Assembly: GCA_034336665.1 (NCBI GenBank)
Contig: CM067592.1
Span: 31,588,942 to 31,652,941 of the forward strand
Length of the DNA stretch: 64,000 nt
DNA from: Luscinia megarhynchos
Taxonomy: Eukaryota > Chordata > Aves > Passeriformes > Turdidae
Direction: 5' to 3'
Position 1 is the first letter of the stretch; each line of letters opens with the position of its first letter. Positions 1 through 13,344 of the stretch are shown here, in pieces. Under the pieces are notes generated by a model that had not been told where the DNA came from, did no database searches, and saw nothing but the letters and a program-made list of their open reading frames with translations. The position numbers and the translations under genes were made by a program.

Positions 1-676
1 CTATTTCTAGTGCAGCTGAGCTTCTGCATAGAACAAGTGCATGAGGCAAAGGATCACTTACCTGAACACTCCTTAAGAGTCTTGTGTGCATCTGACTGTG
101 TGTCCGCATGAGTGCCAGGGCTGGACAAGCAAAAAGAGTGAGGCAGGAAATTGGGTACAAGCAGACTGGACTTTCAGCAGAGTTGAACCTGACTGCACTG
201 GCTGAACTCCATTGCTGTATCTTGTTAGGCCCGCAAATATATCCCTGGAAAGATGCTGTACTTTTCAGCCACACTGACTTACTATTAAAAATCTGCACTC
301 TGTGTACAGTGGGTATCTGAGCACACAGATCTTCTGAGTATAGTAATGAGGGTTGTACCTCAGACCACAGCAGCCTGAAAAAAATTGTGACATCTCTATC
401 GTATGGCTTGGCCAGAATCTGTGCCTCCAGTAGCATCTCCAATTATGACAGGCATTTCATCTTCAGCTTAAGCAACAAGCGTACCAGAAGGTACTATACA
501 TGGGCTTTTCGCATCACTATATGCTATGGGTTATATGAATTGATACTGTTCTTTCTCATTTTATCCTGGCAGAATACAGAGGGAAATAGCATTATCTGCC
601 TCTCCCTGTGTGCACATACATGCTGTGCTGATTCAGTTGGGACCTATGGAGGCAAAAGCGTTGGATACCTCTTTGT

Positions 677-738
677 AATTATCCTGATACAGTCTGTGGC
701 TATCTAAAATTATCCTGATACAGTCTGTGGCTATCTAA
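677..738. repeat. Perfect 31-bp tandem duplication (2 copies)
   Basis: The 31-bp unit starting AATTATCCTGATACAG occupies 677-707 and is repeated without mismatch at 708-738, followed by a few bases of a third partial copy. Identity between copies suggests a recent duplication or an assembly stutter. Confidence 0.9.
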
Positions 739-3700
739 AATTTTCCATGTTCACCAGATGACTTGCCAATTACAATAACAAAATATTTCACCTAAAGTTT
801 TGCTTTGGAAAAGTAGGATAAATTTTTATGTATACACAATAAACAAAATATTTAAAAATAAATTTCATAGAAAATCAGCTTGCTGCCTTTGTGAACAGAA
901 GTATATTAAGAAAAAGGTAAAAAGTCCATCTCCAATGCAGCACAGAAGCACAGGCTTTGTACTTTTCAAAATCCAGAGAGCTTTTACATGCTGGTGGCAG
1001 CACAGCTCCAATGGTCTGATGAAAACAGAGCAGTTAAAAGATACTTAAAACTGTGTGGTTAAAATACAGCAAACTGAATTTCAATATCCTTTAAATACCT
1101 CTTGCCAATCTCAGAGAATTAAGAAGCTCAAAATTCCCCCATGTGGATTAGCGATGGTCTTGTGTCTTGCTCCTTGTCATACAATGGCTATAGGCAATCT
1201 CTGCTTCGCCTTTTTGCAGAGTTATGCTTCTATAAAAAGAGATAGAAAAGGAGACCTGGCATCTTAAGAGCCACAAAAACTGTTAAGGCTTCTTTCACAA
1301 AGATCTCTCCATATCTGTGAGATTCTGTGAATGTAAACAATTCTCTTTGGCCAGGAATATTCAGGTAAATCTGAAAATGTCACTTGCACGCATTAGAAGT
1401 AAAAAAACCCCCCACAGTTCAAAGTTCTTCTTCAGATTTATTCCATGAAAATTGAACCTTTGAAAAAACTTCAGACTTTCCCCAACACTCTTTTAATATT
1501 TAGGTTATAAGGCAGTATACTCTACTTCTTACATGCTTATGCACAATATTGGTTACAACACATAAATGCAGTGATTTATCCTTAAGGGTGTATTTTATGT
1601 GGAAAGTCTTGCAATGAAACTGTCCATTTTTCTCATAAAATAAAATTTTAAAATGTTCATGCTTTGACAAAGATTAAATCATTCTTCAATGCTTATCTGC
1701 GTACTGTATTTGTGAATATGAATAGGTCATTGTCTTCAAAGTTACTGTTCATGCATGAAAAATTCAACATATGCATGAGCTTGGAGCATATGCAGGAACT
1801 TGATGTTAAATAAGTGTTAGGAATGTATTGTGCTTGTATTGCAATGTCAGTGTCTCCTGGATAGAATTTGAAAACATTTCTGTTGCTATGAGGAGCATTC
1901 ACTCCCTGCCTCTTACCCTGTAATAGTTGTGTGGTCATGTAGAAGACAGCCTGCAATGAAGTCTATCTTTTAATTTTCATGAAAATCAAGCAAACCTACA
2001 CAGAAGTGATACGCACTACAACATAAAAATGCTAGAAGTCATTAAATGTTAACTCCCTTATTTCAAAAATCCCCTACTGCACGCTTAAGGTGGTAGCTAC
2101 ATAATCTATTTTTCATTCAAAACTTTCATTTTATTCAATCATGTCAGTCCTTTATAAGATCAGAAGGTGATCACTGAATGCAGCTACATTTTGATAAATG
2201 AAAATATTTAAATATGCAAATTTAAATATGCAAAATTTCTAACTTTGGGCCATACCTGATGTTTATAAATGCTTGGATCCTACGCACCCACCAAGTGAGA
2301 TAACAAAACCAGAGGCATTGAAAAGAAAAAGCTTAAAATCACTTATTAAATTAGTCTACACTTGGAATTTTTGCTTGTAAGAATCATTCCATACCACCAC
2401 GTAGGGGAAGCAGACTGCAGTCATGGCAGATAATTTCAACAGTATAAGAAATAATTCCAGTATTACAGGCAATGTAGATGGATGCTATGGTATATTGATG
2501 TTTAGAAAGGGGCTGCAGTTCCTCATATCTGACAGAGTTTGAGGTCTTCCAAAGCAGTTCCCAAGCCATTGTTACAACTAAACATAAATTAAACATGATC
2601 TTCTTCAGTTGACTACCCTTGACTATAATAATCCCCTTCCATCAGTGTTTTGTAACACTTTGGAACATAACTTTGTGGGGACCTAGTGCCACCTTTCATT
2701 CCACCACATTCCGCTTCCATTGACTTCAATGGAAAATGAAGGGCAATGGCTTAGGTAAGAATGGAAGTTGGAAACATTATTAATCACATTTTTTTTCTGT
2801 TCATATAATTCCATAGTACACATTAAGACACAGAGGATTGTGGTTCTGAAAGCAAGAAGACAACTAAGTGTTAGAAGGCAAATACTGCCTGCCTGGCTCT
2901 TTCAAATCACAGGGTCAGATTCTGGTTTTGGTGTAATCATAGTTATAGGATTGCTTTCAATTTATGTGGGAGTATTGGAGACAGGAATTTGACCCGCTGA
3001 GATTACTTTGTAGGCTGATGTAGCAACACATCAAGATTACTAGAGATAGAAAAATTTGGCTCACAAGACAAAAAACCCTAAGGATTTATAGTCTGACTGA
3101 GAAAAGTAAGAGTGCATAGAATGCCTGATTACTCTACAAAAAGTATGTTAAAAGTCTTATAATTTCTGGTCTTCTGTTTTTACATATACAAGACAATAAA
3201 AATCCTATGTTAAATAGAAAGTAAAGCAAAGGTTACTAAAAAGATTACTTTGTCCTAAAGCAACATCCCACCTGTCCCAGTACATTTATGACTATGGTGA
3301 GGGTGTATCAAACCATTGTTTACACTGTCTCTCAGGTCCCAGAGTAAAACGCATTACAGGGAAATCTTAATGATGGAATATAAGTTAAAATACAATAATA
3401 TTTTTTCAGCTGTTCAAAAAACATGTGCCATGGTTCATATTTCACAACTGCAGTAAAATTAACTGATAACCAAACTCTTATGGGCCCAATCCTGGGAAGT
3501 TTTATGAGTCCTGAATTTCTGCTTTTCTGTTGAGGTCATTGGGAGTCTAGAGCTAGCTGAGTCTTTTGCAATCAAAATAAGAGGGGAGAAGTAGGTCTTT
3601 CCTCACTTCTCAAGACCAGGGCTAACAGCCAATAACATCAAACTGATACTACCATCCTTAAATTAAGTCCAAGACACATCAGTATGAAACATACTGCCAG

Positions 3701-6700
3701 TGAAATTTGCTCAGCATTAGATGATTTGTGTCTGTTTTTCTAACATTAACTTCGGAGGTCTCTTGGATAAACAGCAAGACAGAGTATGAAAGAAACTTGT
3801 TTTCTGCATCCCACTGGAAAAGAATCAAAAGAACCTTCTATGTGAACTGCTGTTACAATGGTAAAAAGTTTCTAAAAGTACTTTATGTTCAAAATATTTA
3901 TGCAATCTCTGGAAAAAAAATAAAAATATTATCTTAATCTTTACATCAGTTTTTATTTTAAAGCCAAAAAAGATTGTCTACTTTGGGAGGATAAAAAAAT
4001 TTTACAATTTACATCTGCCTAATAGATGTAAATTTTCTCTTTTCTTTTGAAGGAGCAGCATCACAGCGGGACACATTTTCTGAGGACTGCAAATTCTTTA
4101 CTGAGGACTCTAGGGCTGTAACCTTGTTATTTCTTTACTTCAACTGGAATATTCCACTCTACTGACACTTACAAGCTTCTTTCCACTTGTCACTCAGCCA
4201 GTCACACTTCAAGGCCAACAAGATTCCCCATTCAAGAGCTTTGTCTCAAGTAATCTCCTTACTCAAACACTGAATGGCACCTTGAAATGGCTGATGGAAA
4301 TGGGCCATTTCTTTATTTAATGATCAGTCCCCTTGTCTCTCACATCATCTTGATTTCATACAGGTTGAAAAGAAACAAATGTTTCCATAGGACTTCAGCC
4401 TGAATTTTTCCTAAGAAACTTGATTTCTTTGAGTGTCAAGCTCCCTTTGAATAATGTTTTAATGGATCATTAAGAGAAAAGAGACTAAAATCTTATCCTG
4501 TTGCTCTGATTAATTCAGTATCTATTAGAGAAAATTGCAAATCATTCCATAATGTCTCCAAAATATGAAAATATTATTATTACCTTACAATTTAAAAAAT
4601 ATTTAACAGAGATGATGAATGCTCACCTGAAGTCTGAGCTTACTTTTACAAAATTTAGATTCCTAAGTCATCCATTTTGTCTGTAAAGTTACTAATGTGA
4701 AAAAAATTATTGCTGTCACAAGAGGTCCACTAACAACTTTACCACTAATATTCTTATTATTTCCTTACAAAATAATTTGTTGCACTGTCATCCAGGTTTT
4801 TGCCTTCTGTATCTATTCTGAGTCCTGGATATTAACAAAAAGGCAACATCAAACAGAAACTCATTTACTCTCTTGCTATCCAAACACTGTATCTCTGAAA
4901 AGGGCTGTATCATATAAAATATGGAGTCAAGAAAGTCAGTAATTGCATCATATTTATAACCAGAATAACCTGTTTTTGCAGAGATGCAATGAGGAGCTGG
5001 TCAAACAAAAAACTCACAGCATGGAAACTTAGCACAAACTCGAAGGAAAAATCAGGTAGTCAGATATTTATACACTAATACATATGCAGACAAAATTAGT
5101 TATGATGGTTTGCTCATTTAATGATTCTCAAAGATTCCTTTATTTTGTAGCTTCTTACAGTCTTTTAAAAAATCTTTTGGCACGTTTCTCTAAATAACTA
5201 ATTTCTTTCTGGGAAAAATAACGAAAAATGGTACACACTACAAATACTACAGTCAAGAGAAATATTACTTCTATAGCTCAACTGTGATTTTTTTTGCCAT
5301 TTTATACAGCTTTTATCTTTCTTTGATAAAAAAGTCTCTTAAGTGATTGTTACCACAGCATGGTGCAACATGACTTCCAAAAAAACCAAACAAATAAAAG
5401 CAGTGAAAGAAAAAGATACTAGTTGAATTTACATGCTTAGTAGTCTACCTTCATCCATTTAAAAAAATATAGGGGTTAGCTCCTCTTGTGTCATAATCAT
5501 TATGGTATGTTAGTCACCTTGACCCATCTTCTTAATTTGGATATGTCTTGTTAGCATTAGAATTTCCATATTAAAATACCTCTTTACAGTTATCAACATC
5601 CAAGACCAGGAGCAAAGAGTCAAACAAATTGTCACTGGCTCTTAACATTTCAATCCAATATGATGGAGGCAAATGAAATTTTAAATGTCATAATGCTTGT
5701 AAAAATATGGTCTCACTGTAGTCTGCTCCACACTAAGGCTCTTCCCAGTCCATACTGGTAAATCTGTACAGAGAAATTACTTGAAAGAAAATTCTAGTGT
5801 CAGCATATTTGAGTAGAAACCACTGTCTGAGAGAGCAATCCCCTTTATTTTTTTTTCAATCCCTCCTCATCAAATAGGTGGAGTAATTTCAAATAATTCC
5901 CTTATGAACTATAAGCTTGAGTGGGAGCAAGGAGTACAGAAATAATTTCCCTGCATAATATGACTCCCCTCTAATTTCAAGATTTCATGGTCCCTAAATA
6001 AGATGTCATTCAACCTCCCAGGTTAATCTTCTAGGTCTCTAGATCAGAGGCTGCTGGTGCTATTGACTGGTGCCAAAGTACATGTGATGGTTTTCCTGAT
6101 AGACTCAACTGTCTGCCAGGGACTGAGCTGAGGCCACTAAACTAATTTCATGTTGGAATTCAGGTTTAAGTAATTTTTAAACAACATTAACATATTTCAT
6201 GTATTTTCTCTCCAAAAGAAGAAAAAAATCTCAAAGAAGAAAAAACATTGAGAGGCTAAAGCAGAATAGTTTCTATAACTTAAGGATATAAGGTAATCTT
6301 AAATATGATAAATGTATGATCTGCCTATGACTTGCTGTCAATTACAGAATTTATTCCATATCAGAAGAAACAAGTTTAATAAACCACTTAAGTGTTACAA
6401 GGTATGTTTTCTACCAACATGAATTATGTATCTATCTGCAACCAAATGTACGTGTTCCATCACTCTGAATATTAAATACAAAAACTATGTTTAAATAATG
6501 TGAGGGGTCTGATTTAAGGCAACAAAAGCCAATAAATTCAAAGTTTATGCTGGCACTCTATCCTTAACTCACACAAATTGTTTCAAACAGGTATAATGGC
6601 ATGAATTACACCCCTCTTACGTTTATGTTTCTACTACCATATTTGAATTTTCTGAGTTCTGTCTATACAAGTCTTCCATGAGTGTCCTTAAATAGAGTTC

Positions 6701-9700
6701 TAAAATGTAATTTATTAGCTTTGTTTCTATTTTTTAAGGCAAAAATATGCCTTATGGAAATTTAAAAAGGCACCTTTTTTTTGGTCTGAGAATGGAATAG
6801 TTCCTTTAGACCTGTTTTAGTTTGTTGAATACACAATCCAAATGCCTAAAATATTTATTAATTACTATGAACTTAATATTATTTGAAAAATAGATTGTAT
6901 TGGGTCCCTCAGAGTTTTTCTGATCTCTTGGGTCACCATAGATCTGGCCAGATATTTAGTATGCTCATTAAATAATAATTGTTATAAAATTTGTAGAGTC
7001 CTAACAACATAGACAATAGCAAAGTGAGTATCTGCAGTGTTTGCTTCATATACTGTGTTGAGTTTTAGCTGCTTTGCTGTTTCTGTCTTCTTATATGTGA
7101 TCATATAACTGTGAATAGGACTTTCTGAACCCAAAGTAAATTCTACCCAAATAGGATCCACCTGAGAATTGCATGTAAAAGTATTTGAGGGAAAACAACA
7201 CAAATAATTAGAATAGTTCACACAAAGAAAATTGTGATTTATATATCTATGGCAAGACTGTTAGAAGTATCTGTAAGTCCTTGGTGAAAAGTTGAGAATG
7301 AAGCAAGATGGCATTCAACAGTTTTGTGTCTCAGTACAGCACACAAATGTAAATGTCAACATGTAGGCACAGATAACACAGACTTAAAATGCCATCTTAG
7401 TTGTAAATTCGTCCAGAGAGGAGCATGAATTATAGTTGGGTTGGCAACATAGATCTAATTATTAAATAGGAGAAGTTCTGTACAATAGTATAAAAAAAAC
7501 TCAGACTTGGAAACTAAGCTGTAAGTTTCAAAATTAATTCCAATGTTTTGGGAAAGTCACTAAATAGTGTTCTCTCTAAAGTCTCTCATCTGCAATACAG
7601 GAATACTCAGTTCACTAGGAAAGTCTCAAAGTTTTGTTATTGCTGCTATAGCACAGAAAATATATATACTACATGTATGCAGCATCCTACTATAATACAC
7701 CTATTACTTTTCTCTTTGTATGAATGTAAAGAGGGGGTTTTTAGGATTTTATTATGGGCAGCTGTTTCTAACTTTCCGAGTATTTTCCAGCTAGCTCTGT
7801 GTGCATTTATTGAGTTAATTTGAACTGAACTATTAATGTGCTAGACTGCAAATCTGTTAACTAAAGAAACCCCTTAAAGTTACTCTAGTAGGCAACCTCT
7901 TTCTAATACATGTTCAGAAAAAAATGCTTAATATTTCTCTTCAATTTAGTTACACATCAAATATGACTTTCACTGTGGAAATTTTTCTTCTTCACCTTAA
8001 GGTGAGAGAATACAAAAGCGCTAGTAAATGTGGAAATGTCTCAACACATGTTTTCATATTGTTAATCAAAATCAGTTTTATTCTGTTTTTCTGAAGTCTT
8101 CCCATCTGAAGTATATGTAAATAAACTATTTTAATTTACATTTTCAAACATTTTTTTACATTTCATAAAGAACTATAAAGCACATGCTCTTCTAGATCTG
8201 GCTCATGAGTGCTAGTTCTTAAGATTCCTATGATTCAAGACTTCTATAATCATCAGATCTAGTACACAGAATGTCCGAGGAAGTTGTTAAAGATCACATC
8301 CCAGCCAATTGTCATAGGAAATACCAAACAAAATTAATAAACTGAACAGAAGGGCATTCTTCCTATGCAAGCTTTACTTTGTACAGGGATTGGAGAGGCC
8401 TTGGACAAGACTCTGTCTCTTGCACTGAGGATGTTTTGACTTATGTGGATTCAGTATACAGATGCTATTTCAGATTTAGTTCAAAGGGTTATCAAGAACA
8501 ATTGACAATTTAATACCTATTGCATTAACACTGTGGTGTTTGTGGCTATATCAGATGTTTTTCATCAAAAAACCAATTATTTAGATCACTGACTAACTGT
8601 GGTTTTGAGTGCAGGCCCATCACCAAGTACTAATGTTTCACATAAAAAAGACTACATTATAAAATATTTTAAGTGAAAGCCCACCTACTGGTTCTTTTTA
8701 CACTTGGAGCATTAGGGTCTACCAATGTATCTACTTGGCTAATGTAATTTCATAATTATGTACATATGTATCTATGATACTATACAGATACTATACAGAT
8801 ATGTATCAGTAGAGCAAAGAATGTGTTTATGACTACATGAGCATTTCTCTAAAACAAGTCAGATGAAAAAAGAAGACTACTTAATACAGAAATGGACAGA
8901 TATTGAAAGCAGAGGGTATCTAAACAGAAAAACATCACAGTTTTATAGGAAAAAAAGTGCAATATAGAGCAAGAAAATAATGGTGGTTACTGTGATTTCA
9001 ATTAATTTGAGTAATTTATGTCTCAAGAATTTATTAACTTCCTTTTTAATCTCTAAAGAAACATGAAAAGGAAGATCTGTATTTGGCTCTGAGTGATATA
9101 ACTCACTCTTCAGAATGAGATAGGATGGGATAAGTTCTTTTACTTCTGCAGCTGATTGTCAGTGGAGATTTATGTTTTAGCAAACAGTGATCAGAAACAG
9201 AGGCAAAAAAGCAACAATGAATGTTTATTTCTCTGTTTCATGATACAGAAAAAAAATATTTCAGGTCTTGCTGTGTTTTTAGCTTGTTTTTAAAGACATT
9301 CTAATTCTTGTGGGTCTTTGAAACCTATGGGTTTCAGTTCAAAGGTTAAGGAAACTATTACATTGATAGAACGTAAGTTGAGAAGTTAAACAACTGAAGG
9401 AAAGAAATATCTTCCAAACTTACAAATACTGTCTATTCATGCCTACCTTTAAACAAGTAAAGTATGGAAGTCATATCTTTGTAAAGCCTCCAGTGAGCAG
9501 CTTTTGTTTGAAAAAAATCTATATAAACCTGTAATTACTCAACATTCCTGAAATACAGATCACCTTATTTTACATTAATAAAATGAAAACTAGCAATATG
9601 AATACTTAGAATTTTTCTTAGATCTGAATCTCTTTTGTTTGTAAAGTGAAGAGTGATTGTTCTTATAAAATATTTTTTAAATCTTTATCTTTTTGTTCTA

Positions 9701-11829
9701 TTGATCAGATAACCCTGAAGCTGTGAAATATAAATCAGAGAGAGGAGCTCTAAGAAGGACATCATTTAAGCTGCTGAGATGCTTTATGAGATATGCAGCA
9801 CTGCTGTAGAATTCCAGGCAGTTGACATTTGGATACTCAAATCTAGAAGGTCTTCACAATGAAGTACTATGTGTACAAAATGTGTTAGTGAACTGAGAGC
9901 CTATCCAGACTTAGGAAAGTGCAAAAAAAGTATTGATATGGTTTATGGCTCCAAGCATAGAAATCTTAAAACAAAGAAAACTCATGTTGAAAGGGTTTCT
10001 TGTTGAGTACTTGGAAATGATAGGGTGCTAACTGCCGTTGCACTTATTGGCGTATCCCCATTTTGATTATATGCCCTGTCCCTTCTCAAGCTTCATCCAG
10101 TCTCCTTTTTTCACTCTACACTCTTCTTTTCTCCAATACCTCTCAGTTCTGTTAACAGGATTAGTTTTTCCTGTTCAGGAAGAACAGTTGCTGGTTGAGA
10201 GCAAGATTATGGAGATAGAAACTATACCTTGGCCTTTTAAAATGAAGGAAAACTCTATTCTTCACAACCCAGCTGAAAACATTGTTCCAGTTGAACTGAT
10301 GGAATTACAGCTTGATGACTAAACAAGATCTGTACTATTGAAGAGCTTGGTTTTTAATTTTAATTTTTAGAATATGGTGTTCCTGATGGATATCATTAGG
10401 AAATACGCTTCTGACCATTTGCATAGTCCCTATTATTTGGCTAGGAATTCTTTACCTGTATCTGCCTTTTCAGTCTTGGGATAAAGAGTAAAAAAAGAAT
10501 TATTTTCTATATTGAGTTTTGAGAAGTGGAAACCCTTATTAAGAAATATCTGGAAATTATTGTTTCAGCAACTGAGGTCTCGTGTGGTGTGGAGCACAAC
10601 AGGTACGATTATGTAAAAGACTTTTGATGTACTCTGGGTAGGATTGTGTGGCTGATGGTGCTGACTGAAAGAAGGTTAACCACCACACTGCAGTGCAGTA
10701 AACTAGACAAGAAAAACTCTTGATTTCATTTCTCAAGGAATTACAAGTAGGTGTATCTGGTACTGTGTATTCTTAAGACCAGATATGAAACAAAAAAAGT
10801 GAACTAAATACGTTATTGGTATCTGAGAAAGGCAGAAAGTTGACCTGTTACTCTTTCCAATGCGGTAAAAAGATATGGTTTTTTTCCCCCAAATCTCTCC
10901 TTGGATACTTCAGTCTCCTTTCAATCAAGTGCTGCTTTAGCACAGCTGTTACAAGTGGCTTTCACTAAGGCATGTTCATCTCATTCCAGCTCCTTTTACT
11001 TGACGCAAAAGTAGAGAAGATGCATAGATTCAATTCCCATGACTAGGCCGATACACAGCAGGAACTTAAAATAGCATTCAGCTAATTATACAGCAACAAT
11101 TAAACCAAACACTAACAAACAGTAAAGTAGAATTTACCAGAAGAAGAACTTCCTGTATTACAGTGAGATGCTCTCTCAGGCAATCCTGTGTGTTTACCTA
11201 AATACCAGAAAAGTAGTGTTAAAATTGTTATGAGGAAAAAAAAAATCCTCCTATTTCACTGGGGACAAAAATGTAATCAGAAATAGTAGACTTAATAAGA
11301 TTTATCTAATGATCTGGATGCAAAAAACAAGCAAAAAACCCCCAAAATTGCTCTTTGCTATACACAATTACGGTTGCTAAGTTAAAACTGAATTGGAGCA
11401 ACGGATGTGCTAACAGTGGGGAGACCTCTGTCTTCTTCTGTTTTCTTGAGGGGTGGGGGAACCTGTGAATCTGTAGTTGTACAAGATCAGCTTGTACAAG
11501 AGAACAGCAAAAGAACATGCAATCCGAAATCTAGTTCTGTTACATTCATGAATTGTAGATAAAGAGTACAAGTGACTCACACTTAACTGATACAGGGATA
11601 GTGTACAACCATTCCAAAGTGTTGCAGCAACAGTATGTATAGAAAAATACAAAATCGGGTCTACTCTGAGAAGAATCTCTGTGCTGTTTTAACATGAGTA
11701 TCCAAGATATTAAATTAATGCACATTGTGTTTGAATATTTAGCTACATTATTAATGAAATGTTGAAGTTTTTTTAGTCATATATAAAAGTTTTTTCTGTC
11801 TATATAGGGTAGACATCCGTGAGCTATTT

Positions 11830-11936
11830 CATTATTATTGTTATTATTATTATTATTGTTATTATTGTTATTATTATTGTTATTATTTCTCATTCTTTTT
11901 CCTCATTATTATTGTTATTATCATCATAATTCATAA
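11830..11936. repeat. (ATT)n microsatellite with GTT interruptions
   Basis: About 100 bp are built from ATT/GTT trinucleotides, interrupted once by a short CT-rich piece near 11890-11905. No coding context. Confidence 0.9.
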
Positions 11937-12759
11937 TTGAAGAAAGAAAAAGCTGTAAAATACTTTTATTTTTCCTTTTTATGCTTTAGTGTATTAAGTT
12001 GTTTGGGTAATTCATATAACTGAGTTCTTAAAAACATGTATGATTATAAATGCTGTCATCTACATGACCAAAACAAAAACATGGATGTATAACAGAAGAC
12101 ATTAAAACCAGAGAAAAACATGAGCCAAGAAATGTCTTCTTGACCTCACCCCCAGTATTAGAATGATTATGAAAACACTGAGACAGAAATTATGAAGTCA
12201 CATGGATACAAAAGAAGGAGTGATATGATCAGTGTTACTTTTCTTTTTGAAAAGAAATTGATCCTTGATTGATTCATTGATTCTTCATTGATTCACAAGC
12301 TTTGTGAATTTTCAAGACTCAGGCATGATTTTCCGAACATTTTATAGCATGTACATACGTAGCTGTTTAAGAAAGAATGATTATAACCTATTATGATTTT
12401 GAGGTTTTAGCACTTTCTACTTGTGGTCGGGTCTAAATACTGACATAAAATACAAATCTGAGGAAACATGCAACCTTTGTTTGGGACATTATGCTCATCT
12501 GGAAAGTGTCTCTCATTTGAACATTAATTATACTCCAATTATGTTGTGACTCGTGATTTACTCTAGGCAGAAGACAAGAAAAGTACTGAAAAAATTCCTG
12601 AAGAAAAAATAAAACAAGAGCTGAAATAAAAAGTAATAAAATAAATACATAAATAAGTTTATTGCCTTTAATAGTTTCCTATGCTCTTGAATGTGTTTGT
12701 TATTAACATAACCCAAAACCATACATTTTCCCACCCACCAATTCAAGGAGGTAATAATA

Positions 12760-12800
12760 TTGCTACTACAACTACTACTACTACTACTACTTCTACTGTT
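12760..12800. repeat. (ACT)n microsatellite
   Basis: About ten ACT/ACA-type triplets in a row. The threonine run (+) and serine run (-) in overlapping open frames are products of this repeat, not protein evidence. Confidence 0.85.
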
Positions 12801-13344
12801 GATAGTGATAACTATAGTATTAACATTATTGCTATGATATACACACATGCTTTAAAATTTAACTCAAAACTACATTTGGCTAATCAAGTTTGGCCTTAAA
12901 TGGTAACATTTGAGCATTTGTGATATATTTCAGGATAGAGCCCCTCAATCAAACAGAATTCATTGTCAGTGTACAGATCATTCATATAGCTCTGTCCTGT
13001 CACATATTAATTATCTGTGCTAAATTATCTCTAGATATTAAAAGTTATTAATAACTACAGCTTGTTTTAGGGACAGCATAATAAAGAAACTGAACAAGAA
13101 CATTGCAGAAATCTTAATTATTATCAAACTCAGGCATTCTTGCAAGAGACTTATTGCTTTCTCTGCTTGTCTTTTCTGGAAATTGGAATATTTTTGGAAT
13201 CCTCCAATTAAACAAATAGACTCTATTAGTAGCTGAAAGTCCATTGTTTTCTTTAGATATATTGGGCAACAATGGGTCAGTTTTGGTGGTGACAGTTTTA
13301 CAGACATTTATGAAACAGTAATTGAAGTTCTAATTAACCTTTAG

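Larger units (their letters stand above)
1..13344. other. AT-rich intergenic region, left flank
   Basis: No gene can be named here. Open frames are short, scattered over both strands and have no recognisable domains. The region holds simple repeats (listed separately), a perfect 31-bp tandem duplication near 0.7 kb, and a few exon-like islands treated under findings (minus strand 62-120, plus strand 10179-10322). In human the 5' neighbour of CNTLN is BNC2, transcribed away from it, so this stretch would be BNC2-CNTLN intergenic DNA. BNC2 itself is not visible, and that reading is inference from synteny. Confidence 0.6.

Noticed and set aside
1923..1956. 34-bp minus-strand segment between a TTGCAG and a GTAAGA
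   Set aside because: Weak pyrimidine tract and too short to judge, with no partner exon seen.
6982..7221. Minus-strand frame vaguely like a fibronectin type III domain (SPIHSYMITYKK)
   Set aside because: The resemblance is a short strand-like pattern only. There is no proper donor after it, no second exon was found, and it could be chance.
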